From: CAYGAW01 sp964347945
GTDB taxonomy: Bacteria > Chloroflexota > Anaerolineae > UBA7937 > B3-Chlor
Assembly (NCBI GenBank): GCA_964347945.1
Contig: CAYGAW010000118.1
Location: 1 to 9,962, forward strand
DNA: 9,962 nt
Reading direction: 5' to 3'
The position numbers and the translations under genes are program-made. Positions 1 through 5,977 of this stretch are shown piece after piece; position 1 is the stretch's first letter, and every line of letters starts with the position of its first letter. The notes beneath the pieces were generated by a model. That model had not been told where the DNA came from. It worked only from the letters and a program-made list of their open reading frames with translations, and did no database searches.

Positions 1-359
1 CCCACGCGGCGCAGCAGAGCCCACAGCTGTCCAACAAGGATACCGGTCGAGCAAGGCTGGAGTGCGTGCGCATCAGCCCCGGCGGCTAGGGCGCGCTCCA
101 CAGCGAGGTAGTGTTCTATCTTCCCCACTGCAAGCAAGGGGGCCAGTGTGCGCTCGCATACGTCCCCGCACAGATCCTCACCCCGGTTCCAGGACGGGCC
201 CACAGCCACGACAACAGCGTCTGGGGGCTCGCGCTGCAGCTGGAGCAACGCCTCTTCTCTGTTGTGGACGACGGAGACCGCCATCTTGTCAGCTTCCAGC
301 GCCCTGGTGACACCTTCGCCGATGTGCTTGTCGGGATCTATGACCAGTATTCTAATCAA
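1..359 (-). CDS. Receiver-domain (response-regulator-like) protein lacking phosphorylation residues, 3' end beyond the window
   Basis: Reading the minus strand from a TTG codon at 359-357 gives 119 open codons to the window edge, beginning MIRILVIDPDKHIGEGVTRA and ending GQLWALLRRV. The pattern is a CheY-like receiver: beta-1 ILVID with acidic D8/D10, alpha-1, then PPDAVVVAVGP aligning with the usual PDLVLLDLMLP, and AAGADAHALQP aligning with EAGADDYLTKP. At the phosphoacceptor position there is Ala52, the conserved Thr/Ser position is Gly79, and the conserved Lys is Gln101. The fold seems present but the phosphorylation chemistry is absent, so it would act as a pseudo-receiver (inference). 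The TTG start overlaps the stop of the upstream ORF (TTGA, 359-356), and GGAGAG lies about 10 bases upstream, which suggests translational coupling. Any output domain would lie beyond the left edge. Confidence 0.72.
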   Translation of the reverse strand, partial: MIRILVIDPDKHIGEGVTRALEADKMAVSVVHNREEALLQLQREPPDAVVVAVGPSWNRGEDLCGDVCERTLAPLLAVGKIEHYLAVERALAAGADAHALQPCSTGILVGQLWALLRRV

Positions 360-676
360 TGAATCATTTCTCTCCTATCCTCGCCAGTGGGTTCTTCGTG
401 GCGTCTCGGCCTCATGAGCCGCCCCTTGAGTCGCTCTCTTTGGGAGACTAGTCGTCGCCAACCCTCTTTGACAACGAGCGGACAGAAACTCCGATATCGT
501 TCAGGCTCATTGGATTCGTTGATGCCGAAGTCGCCGGTGCTGGCATGCGGTCCGCCGTTCAGCAAGAACCGATACACCAGGTCCGTCCGTGGCGTGTTGC
601 AGGCTCCCGGGTCTTCGTCCGAGCTATCCACCGCGACCACGTAACAGGACTCAGTGGTGGATCCTGGCTCCCTCAA
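356..676 (-). CDS. Hypothetical protein, about 106 aa, upstream of the receiver gene
   Basis: I do not recognise this protein. The frame is open from TTG 676-674 to TGA 358-356. Alternative starts are GTG at 640 and GTG at 631, and none has a clear ribosome binding site. The product is hydrophilic, with no signal peptide or membrane segment. It begins ESCYVVAVDSS and ends in a very basic stretch with many Arg, Lys and Glu (WRRLVSQRERLKGRLMRPRR). Third codon positions are mostly G or C, as in the confident genes here. Its stop overlaps the start of the receiver gene, the strongest argument that it is translated. Its 5' end overlaps the preceding small ORF by 26 bases if TTG is the start, so the two might be one gene split by a frameshift. 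Confidence 0.45.
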   Translation of the reverse strand: MREPGSTTESCYVVAVDSSDEDPGACNTPRTDLVYRFLLNGGPHASTGDFGINESNEPERYRSFCPLVVKEGWRRLVSQRERLKGRLMRPRRHEEPTGEDRREMIH

Positions 677-944
677 GATATCCAGAATCGATGACTTCCT
701 CCCCGTGGAGGAGTTTGAGCCGCCATTCTCCGGTCACTGCGCCGCTCGTTTCTCTGAGCCTGAAGGTAGTAGTCCCTTGCACAAGGCACGATTCAACTGT
801 CAGCTTGGGATTGGCCGGTGCGGATGGACTGGAGTACGTGGGTCTTGCCGTGCCCAGCACAGCGCGTAGAGCCATCTCCCACACGCTTGTAGCCAGGTGC
901 AGGAGCCGTCTTTCCATACCCACCATCTTCCTTTGTCTCTTCAC
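651..944 (-). CDS. Hypothetical protein, up to 97 aa, first gene of the leftward set
   Basis: I do not recognise this protein. The frame runs from GTG 944-942 to TGA 653-651. ATG codons at 926 and 917 are alternative starts, the latter having AAGGA about 11 bases upstream. The N-terminal half is basic and helical (MERRLLHLATSVWEMALRAV). The C-terminal half looks like short beta strands (TFRLRETSGAVTGEWRLKLL, then GEEVIDSGYLEG). A promoter-like pair (954-982) ends 9 bases before GTG 944, so a nearly leaderless message is possible. Codon bias is compatible with coding but weaker than in the large genes. It may be the first half of a broken gene continued by the next ORF; a nucleotide-level comparison with relatives would decide. 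Confidence 0.4.
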   Translation of the reverse strand: MKRQRKMVGMERRLLHLATSVWEMALRAVLGTARPTYSSPSAPANPKLTVESCLVQGTTTFRLRETSGAVTGEWRLKLLHGEEVIDSGYLEGARIHH

Positions 945-953
945 GTCATCTGC

Positions 954-982
954 ATTCTACAGAGTCAAACTTAATGCGTCAT
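954..982 (-). promoter_or_regulatory. Putative promoter for the leftward gene set
   Basis: On the minus strand there is ATGACG (982-977, four of six bases matching TTGACA), a 17-base spacer, then TAGAAT (959-954, five of six matching TATAAT). It sits in a locally AT-rich stretch (about 955-1012) between divergent genes, and its -10 ends 9 bases before the GTG at 944. The -35 match is modest. Confidence 0.4.
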
Positions 983-1206
983 AAAAGAGAGCTTAAAACC
1001 AGATTAAACCGAGTTGCCACAGTCTTTGCCTGTGTACTGACTGGCCACACGAGAGATTGAATCATATGCGCCTACGAAAACCCGGTGGCGTATCAGGCTC
1101 TTACTAGGGCCTTCAAGAAGTGGCAGCAGCTCATGAGCGCGCGACCTGGTCCTACGCAACCTTGGCTCTCATCCAGGTGGACCCCTAGCCATGCCGTTCC
1201 GTCGTG
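983..1206. other. Divergent intergenic region
   Basis: This stretch between the leftward set and the FecR-like gene holds no convincing gene. The short rightward frame at 1085-1309 has no ribosome binding site and runs into the FecR-like gene in another frame. The part up to about 1012 is AT-rich. A perfect 10-base palindrome GCTCATGAGC lies near 1129-1138, and GGTCC/GGACC arms lie between about 1148 and 1184. These could be regulator sites, but nothing proves it. Confidence 0.4.
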
Positions 1207-1215
1207 TGTTATAAT
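1207..1215 (+). promoter_or_regulatory. Extended -10 promoter element
   Basis: TGT followed by TATAAT (1210-1215) is a perfect extended -10 element (TGn plus the consensus hexamer). No good -35 box lies 16-18 bases upstream, as is usual for extended -10 promoters. Transcription would begin about 1221-1223, directly at the GTG start of the FecR-like gene at 1224. Confidence 0.6.
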
Positions 1216-1223
1216 GCTTTGCG

Positions 1224-2390
1224 GTGTCGAGAAAGGTTGTCTTCTCACTGATCTCCGTCATGTTGATGGCGGCCGCAGCCCTGGCTGCCTTGTGGTTGCT
1301 CCACGATGATCAGGAACCACAGGCCACCCTGTTCCGGCGGGAGGGAGACGTGACTGTGAGGCAGAGGAGCGGTACTCACGCGACGGCGCCGCGGGTGATG
1401 AAGATCGGGGAAGGGGACAGCATTGAGACGGGAGCCGACTCCCGAGCCCTTCTGGCCTTCTCTGCTGAAGCCACCGCGGAACTGGGTTCCTCCACCGAAG
1501 TGCTGGTGAGACGCCTGATCTTGACAGGGAATGATCCTCCGACTATCGAACTGGAGATCCTGCGCGGCGATACCTGGCACGAACGATCCTCCTCCTTGCA
1601 GCCTGAGGCGCGATACGAGGTGGTAACTCCATCGGCCGAGGTTGCGCTGATCGCTGGTCGGCATCGTGTTGCTGTCGACTCCGATGGTGCCACACTGGTG
1701 GAGGTTTCGGCGGGCGTGGCCAGGGTGCGCGCTCTTAGTTCGGAAGTGGAAGTGCGGGCGGGGGAATACACGTCGGTAGCCCTGGGACGGGCTCCTTCCA
1801 TTCCGCGACCTATGGTCGCTCGGGTTCTCTTCGTGTCCGAGAGAGAGGGCAGCGCCGACATCTGGCTCCGAGATGAAGACGGTCAGGAGTTCAAGCTAAC
1901 CGGTAGCCAGGCTGATGACTTGTCACCAGCTTGGTCCCCGGATGGCGCCAGGATCGCCTTTGAGAGTACACGTGATGGGAACAGCGAGATCTATGTGATG
2001 AATGCAGACGGCTCCAATCAAGTGAATGTCAGCAATGACCCGGCTGACGATGGCGCTCCCGCGTGGTCGCCGGACGGGACGATGATCGCTTTCGTATCGC
2101 TGCGCGACGGGCATGAAGAGATCTACCTCATGAATGCCGACGGCAGCGAGCAGGCACGGCTGATGACCGGGCCCGGACTGAAACTGGCCCCTTCTTGGGT
2201 TGAGGATGGGCAGGAGATTGTCTTCAGCAGGATAGAGGCAGACTCTAACGCTGATGGCATGATCGACTCGCGGGACATGGCGGCCTTCTTCTGCCTGGAC
2301 GTGCGAAGCGGCACCGTGCAATCGTTTTGGGGTGGCAAGACAATCTTGGACCAGATGGCGTTCCCCTGGGGGCGTCGGCGAGTGGGTTGA
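1224..2390 (+). CDS. Membrane-anchored FecR-like / TolB-type (PD40) beta-propeller protein
   Basis: 388 aa. Residues about 5-26 form one hydrophobic segment after an N-terminal RK, a signal anchor placing the rest outside the membrane. Residues about 33-188 resemble a FecR domain (GEGDSIETGADSRALLAFSA, then a VTPSAEVALIAGRHRVAV stretch). Residues about 198-385 hold propeller repeats with PD40 signatures: LSPAWSPDGARIAFES (233-248), SEIYVMNADGSNQ (254-266), APAWSPDGTMIAFVS (278-292) and EEIYLMNADGSEQ (298-310). A canonical EF-hand/dockerin-type loop lies at D340-D351. FecR domains usually bind or sense, and PD40 propellers bind proteins or glycans; the ligand here is unknown. The GTG at 1224 has no ribosome binding site and sits where transcription should start, so leaderless translation is likely. 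ATG 1260 or 1266 would cut into the anchor. It is the first of three co-directional genes. Confidence 0.82.
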   Translation: MSRKVVFSLISVMLMAAAALAALWLLHDDQEPQATLFRREGDVTVRQRSGTHATAPRVMKIGEGDSIETGADSRALLAFSAEATAELGSSTEVLVRRLILTGNDPPTIELEILRGDTWHERSSSLQPEARYEVVTPSAEVALIAGRHRVAVDSDGATLVEVSAGVARVRALSSEVEVRAGEYTSVALGRAPSIPRPMVARVLFVSEREGSADIWLRDEDGQEFKLTGSQADDLSPAWSPDGARIAFESTRDGNSEIYVMNADGSNQVNVSNDPADDGAPAWSPDGTMIAFVSLRDGHEEIYLMNADGSEQARLMTGPGLKLAPSWVEDGQEIVFSRIEADSNADGMIDSRDMAAFFCLDVRSGTVQSFWGGKTILDQMAFPWGRRRVG

Positions 2391-2408
2391 GGAATAGCCT
2401 GACAAGAC

Positions 2409-2413
2409 GGAGG
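2409..2413 (+). promoter_or_regulatory. Strong ribosome binding site fixing the start at ATG 2420
   Basis: GGAGG lies six bases before ATG 2420 and is followed by GTGAGG. It lies in the 29-base gap after the FecR-like gene, with no promoter or terminator between them, so the two genes are probably cotranscribed. Confidence 0.7.
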
Positions 2414-2419
2414 TGAGGA

Positions 2420-3394
2420 ATGGTGGCCAAAAACCCGCAGTCTGAAGAACTTCGCAGCATTATCCTGGAGCGTCTGGAGTCCTGTGATGAAGACACCATA
2501 GCGAAGATTGCGGACGTAATCGACTCGAGCGAGGACGGCACGCGTGGGGAGGCAGTGTTCTTCAGCGACGGCGTGACCCGGCGGCAGTTTCTCGTGGGGT
2601 TGACAGCCGGGGGTGCTGCGCTGGTTTCCACCAATCTCGCCACAGGGCTTGCGGCGGGTTCCCTTGGCATGAAGGCGGGGCAGGCGGCAGCCGGTCTAGA
2701 TAGCGAAGCCGAGTTGATGAAACTGCGGGGTCTCCTGACTCTGTACGAGCAACTGGAACGCGTGGGCATAGATGCCATCCTCACCACGGGCATCGCCGCT
2801 CTGGCTATCTCCCTGGATGGTCTTGAGGCCGGAATCGTGGTGCTCGAGAAGGGCGTAAGTCTGGTCGATGCAGGGGTGACTGCCTTCGAGAACTCTTTTC
2901 CCACCATCCGTAGAGGACTCAGGGTCGTGGAAAGCCTGTTCACCAGCATGGAGAACCGTGTCACACAGCTCCAGGAGACTATGAGCGAGATCCAGGAGGT
3001 TGTCAGCCCCCTCAGTGATGCTGTGGGAAGCTTCCTCAGCTCCCTGGTCGAACGGATTCCCGGCGTCGGACCAGCCATCCTTGATGCGCTAGACAGGATA
3101 TCGGAACTCGTGGGATCTCTCCCGGATGCGATCGGTGAAGTCAGGATCAGGCTCCTGGAGCCATTGCGGGAGGAATGGTTCACCGATGACGAAGAATCGG
3201 GCATCAAGGGCAGGCTCCTCAACCCTCTCCAAGAGCGCCTGCTGGAACCCTTGGAGAAGTTCCTTGGCAACCTGGCCGATAGCATGGACACGTGGCAAGA
3301 GCAACTGATCACTCCCGTGGAGCAGGCGGTCAGGGAGCGGGAGCTTATCAGGCAGCAGATCACGGAGTACAAAGAGCGGGAAGGGATGGTGTGA
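2420..3394 (+). CDS. Helical protein of unknown function with an internal twin-arginine signal
   Basis: 324 aa; I do not recognise a named family. Residues 1-52 are hydrophilic and acidic, with helices (SEELRSIILERLES, then DTIAKIADVID). They are followed by a twin-arginine motif T53-R54-R55-Q-F-L and a hydrophobic Gly/Ala-rich segment to about residue 80, which resembles a Tat signal or anchor. Residues about 95-324 are almost entirely helical and amphipathic, with heptad-like stretches (NRVTQLQETMSEIQEVV). A six-residue unit RLLxPL occurs at 244-249, 265-270 and 273-278, with a weaker copy QLITPV at 295-300. Tat substrates cross the membrane folded, so an extracytoplasmic location is inferred. 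The gene lies 29 bases after the propeller gene, and its last four bases (GTGA) are the start of the PBP gene. It could be a scaffold or adaptor for those neighbours. Confidence 0.8.
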   Translation: MVAKNPQSEELRSIILERLESCDEDTIAKIADVIDSSEDGTRGEAVFFSDGVTRRQFLVGLTAGGAALVSTNLATGLAAGSLGMKAGQAAAGLDSEAELMKLRGLLTLYEQLERVGIDAILTTGIAALAISLDGLEAGIVVLEKGVSLVDAGVTAFENSFPTIRRGLRVVESLFTSMENRVTQLQETMSEIQEVVSPLSDAVGSFLSSLVERIPGVGPAILDALDRISELVGSLPDAIGEVRIRLLEPLREEWFTDDEESGIKGRLLNPLQERLLEPLEKFLGNLADSMDTWQEQLITPVEQAVRERELIRQQITEYKEREGMV

Positions 3395-5520
3395 GAAGAC
3401 TCAATCTGGTCTTTGCGTTGGGCACACTCTTTCTGCTGACCGTGGGCTGCGAGGGCCCGGCAATTCTGAGGAACAGGCCGACTCCCGAGACTACTCTGCT
3501 TCCGCCCTTGCCGACCGTCGAGGCTTTCTTCCGAGCATGGGAAGAGGAGGACTACGAGGCCATGTACGGGCTGCTGTCCTCCTCCGGTCGGGAGGCGATG
3601 ACCGAAGAGGAGTTCGTGTGGTTTCACAAATCTATCATGGAGGAGGCAACTGTTCAGTCCCATGACCTGGAGGTGGGCAACTTGGAGGAGGAGGCGGAAA
3701 GGGCTGACGTTGACTTCACCTTCAGGCTAGACACCATTCTGCTGGGTTCGCTGCAAATCCCCAATCAGCTGCCCTTGGTCTGGGAGGATGTCGGCTGGAG
3801 AGTGGACTGGTCGCCGGCGGTAGTATTCCCGTCTTTGACGGAGGACGACCTCGTATACCTGCATCGTCTTGTTGCCTCCAGGGCCAACATCTATGACCGC
3901 AATGGCCAGCCCCTGGGCGTGGAGGGTTTCCTGGTCACCGTGGGCGTGGTGCCTCAGGACATCGAGAACGAGGCCAGCCTGCTGGCTGAGTTGAGCCGCA
4001 TCCTCAACATGACCTGGGACGACATACAGTCCCTCTACACCGCTCCCGGTGTTCAGCCTCACTGGTTCGTGCCCATCGGAGACATCTCCTTCGAGGACAG
4101 TCTTGCCGAGGCAGATGTGTTGAGCTCGCTGCCTGGAGTCATGCTGCAGGAGACACCGATCCGTGTCTATCCCCAAGGTGATCTGGCGGCCCATATCGTA
4201 GGGTACCTGGGGGAGATAAGCCAGGAGGAACTAGCCGCCCTGCAAGCACAGGGGTACCTTGAGGGCGACGCCATCGGCAAGGCGGGACTGGAGAGGTGGG
4301 GGGAGACCTATCTGGCTGGCCGCCGTGGGGGACGGCTGACCATCATCAGCCCCGATGGTGAGTTGGTGGACACCATTGCCGAGAATCCAGCCACGCAGAG
4401 CAGGAGCATCCATTCCACTATTGACATAGAACTGCAACGGGCGGCAGAGGAAGCCCTGGAAGATCATCGAGGGGCGGTTGTGGTACTTGACCCCAGCAAC
4501 GGCGAAGTTCTGGCCATGGCCACCAATCCTCGTTTCGATCCCAACGAGTTGACCCCCGGGCAGTTCGACCAAGACGCTTGGGAGGCCCTGGCAGCTGATT
4601 CAGCGCGTCCCCTGATCAATCGGGCTACGCAGGGGCAGTATCCCACTGGCTCGGTCTTCAAGATCGTTACCACGGCCGCAGGCATGGAAGGCGCAGGATA
4701 CCCTGCCCATACGACCATCAACTGCAAAGGGTCTTGGAGCGGCCTGGGAGCTGGTTGGACGAAGTACGACTGGCTCCGCACGGGGCACGGGGTCATGGAT
4801 TTTCGTGCCGCCATCGTCCGCTCCTGCGACGTCTTCTTCTGGGAGATAGGTCTGCGCCTGAACAGTATGGACAGTAACCTACTCCCCTCTTTTGGCCGCG
4901 GTTTCGGCTTGGGCGAACTGACGGGCGTAGATGCCATAGACGAGAGCCCTGGTCTCGTGCCAGACCCGGAGTGGAAAGAGCAGTACTTCACTGGCGAAGG
5001 GAACCCCTTCTGGGTGCCGGGGGACGCGGTGAACCTCGCGGTTGGCCAAGGAGACCTCCTGGCTACGCCACTACAGGTGGCCAACATGATGGCTGCCATC
5101 GCCAACGGCGGAATCCTCTATCAGCCACACGTGGTGATGCGCATCTCCGGCACTCCACAGGAGGAGGAACTCGTCTTCACACCCTCGGAGAGGGGACGAC
5201 TGCCGGTGTCCGAAGCGACCTTGCAGGTAATCCGTGAGGGGCTGGATGGAGTGACCAGTGACTCTGGAGGGACCGCCTACTACGCGTTCGAGGACGCGAC
5301 TTTCACCTCCGCAGGGAAGACGGGCACTGCTGAGACCCCCGACGAGAAACCTCACGCCTGGTTCGCCGGCTATGCGCCAGTAGAAGCTCCGCAGATCGCG
5401 GTGGCTGTGGTGGTCGAGAACAGCGGCGAGGGCTCGGTGTTCGCCGCACCTATCTGTCGCCAGGTGATGGAGACATTCTTCTTCGGCCCCCCACCTCCGG
5501 AGTCACCTGAGGAGGAGTAG
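3391..5520 (+). CDS. Class B penicillin-binding protein (MecA_N-type D,D-transpeptidase), probable lipoprotein
   Basis: 709 aa from GTG 3391, chosen because it overlaps the preceding stop (GTGA), has AAGGGA about five bases upstream, and gives a sensible signal. A longer frame from 3292 lies inside the upstream gene. Residues 1-20 are a basic-hydrophobic signal ending LLTVGC, with Cys20 a likely lipidation site, though the lipobox is imperfect. Residues about 41-145 are NTF2-like, as in MecA_N (PTVEAFFRAWEEEDYEAMYG). Residues about 160-325 form the PBP dimerisation domain (ASRANIYDRNG). Residues about 360-695 are the transpeptidase with S421-V-F-K424 (nucleophile Ser421), S478-C-D480 at the SxN position, and K643-T-G. 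It should cross-link peptidoglycan stem peptides outside the membrane. The MecA_N and lipoprotein architecture resembles low-affinity PBPs such as Bacillus PBP3, but beta-lactam resistance cannot be read from the sequence. Confidence 0.92.
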   Translation: MRRLNLVFALGTLFLLTVGCEGPAILRNRPTPETTLLPPLPTVEAFFRAWEEEDYEAMYGLLSSSGREAMTEEEFVWFHKSIMEEATVQSHDLEVGNLEEEAERADVDFTFRLDTILLGSLQIPNQLPLVWEDVGWRVDWSPAVVFPSLTEDDLVYLHRLVASRANIYDRNGQPLGVEGFLVTVGVVPQDIENEASLLAELSRILNMTWDDIQSLYTAPGVQPHWFVPIGDISFEDSLAEADVLSSLPGVMLQETPIRVYPQGDLAAHIVGYLGEISQEELAALQAQGYLEGDAIGKAGLERWGETYLAGRRGGRLTIISPDGELVDTIAENPATQSRSIHSTIDIELQRAAEEALEDHRGAVVVLDPSNGEVLAMATNPRFDPNELTPGQFDQDAWEALAADSARPLINRATQGQYPTGSVFKIVTTAAGMEGAGYPAHTTINCKGSWSGLGAGWTKYDWLRTGHGVMDFRAAIVRSCDVFFWEIGLRLNSMDSNLLPSFGRGFGLGELTGVDAIDESPGLVPDPEWKEQYFTGEGNPFWVPGDAVNLAVGQGDLLATPLQVANMMAAIANGGILYQPHVVMRISGTPQEEELVFTPSERGRLPVSEATLQVIREGLDGVTSDSGGTAYYAFEDATFTSAGKTGTAETPDEKPHAWFAGYAPVEAPQIAVAVVVENSGEGSVFAAPICRQVMETFFFGPPPPESPEEE

Positions 5521-5523
5521 CGT

Positions 5524-5538
5524 CTTCCATGGGGGAAG
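5524..5538 (+). terminator. Weak hairpin just after the PBP gene
   Basis: CTTCC (5524-5528) and GGAAG (5534-5538) form a five-base-pair stem with a five-base loop, four bases after the PBP stop codon. The following bases are not a T run, only TCTCGTTGTCTC. It may be a poor terminator or chance. Confidence 0.25.
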
Positions 5539-5672
5539 TCTCGTTGTCTCGCAGTTGATCCCCAACAGACGCACGTGAGAACTCACCCTCCGCCTAAAGA
5601 ACCACGCGAACAGTCGACCGCGCGTCGGAAGCTCATAGCCGTGATAGTGGTTCTCTTGCTCGTGCAGCGGTT

Positions 5673-5691
5673 GGAGGCGTGTCGCGCCTCC
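5673..5691. repeat. Perfect seven-base-pair inverted repeat (hairpin)
   Basis: GGAGGCG (5673-5679) pairs perfectly with CGCCTCC (5685-5691) across a five-base loop TGTCG. No T run follows on either strand, so a classical intrinsic terminator is not supported. It could still end or pause transcription of the PBP operon. Confidence 0.45.
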
Positions 5692-5903
5692 TCATCCATG
5701 CAACATTCGTGTGCGAGGGTGCTGACACCACCAGGCATGTTCGTCCTATCTATGGCCTCTAGAATCGCTGAGCCGGGCATGGTCTACTTGAGCAACCGGC
5801 GCGTCTTCACTCCGTGACGTGAATAGTCTGATCTGAGCTTGTGCAGTCGAGGAGAGGCGTGCGAAAAAGGTATGCCTTTTCGTTACGCTCCAGTGTGGAG
5901 ATG

Positions 5904-5912
5904 TGGTATACT
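5904..5912 (+). promoter_or_regulatory. Extended -10 promoter for ychF
   Basis: TGG followed by TATACT (5907-5912) forms an extended -10 element. No clear -35 is present. The transcript would have a leader of roughly 60 bases. That leader contains a small hairpin, TGCCA-AGGAA-TGGCA at 5931-5945. The pattern matches the extended -10 elements seen elsewhere in the window. Confidence 0.5.
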
Positions 5913-5977
5913 TGTCAATAGCAAAGGCCGTGCCAAGGAATGGCATTGAGGCTCTCCAGCAGCAGGGTTAGAGGAAG

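Larger units (their letters stand above)
5521..5903. other. Intergenic stretch with hairpins, no convincing gene
   Basis: No convincing gene is present. A rightward frame at 5575-5817 (80 codons, GTG start, hydrophobic patch LIAVIVVLLLV) has no ribosome binding site and an atypical composition. The stretch contains a perfect stem at 5673-5691, an imperfect one at 5862-5882 (CGAAAAAGG with CCTTTTCG, one bulged A), and a leftward sequence near 5750-5805 resembling the 5' half of a tRNA. Transcription signals for the PBP operon end and the ychF start probably account for part of it. Confidence 0.4.

Noticed and set aside
1085..1309. Rightward 74-codon frame before the FecR-like gene
   Set aside because: It has no ribosome binding site, overlaps the promoter and the gene start in another frame, and shows no domain.
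3292..3390. Longer start for the PBP, adding 33 residues
   Set aside because: The extra part lies inside the upstream gene, is Gly/Ala/Arg-rich, and would bury the signal peptide. GTG 3391 has the overlap and a ribosome binding site.
2245..3663. Long leftward frame of 472 codons
   Set aside because: It is antisense to the three rightward genes, with Ser/Arg-rich low-complexity composition and no recognisable domain. It is a mirror of the GC-rich coding strand.
5575..5817. Rightward 80-codon frame with a hydrophobic patch
   Set aside because: No ribosome binding site, a hairpin inside, and unusual residue composition. One short hydrophobic run is not enough to call a membrane protein.
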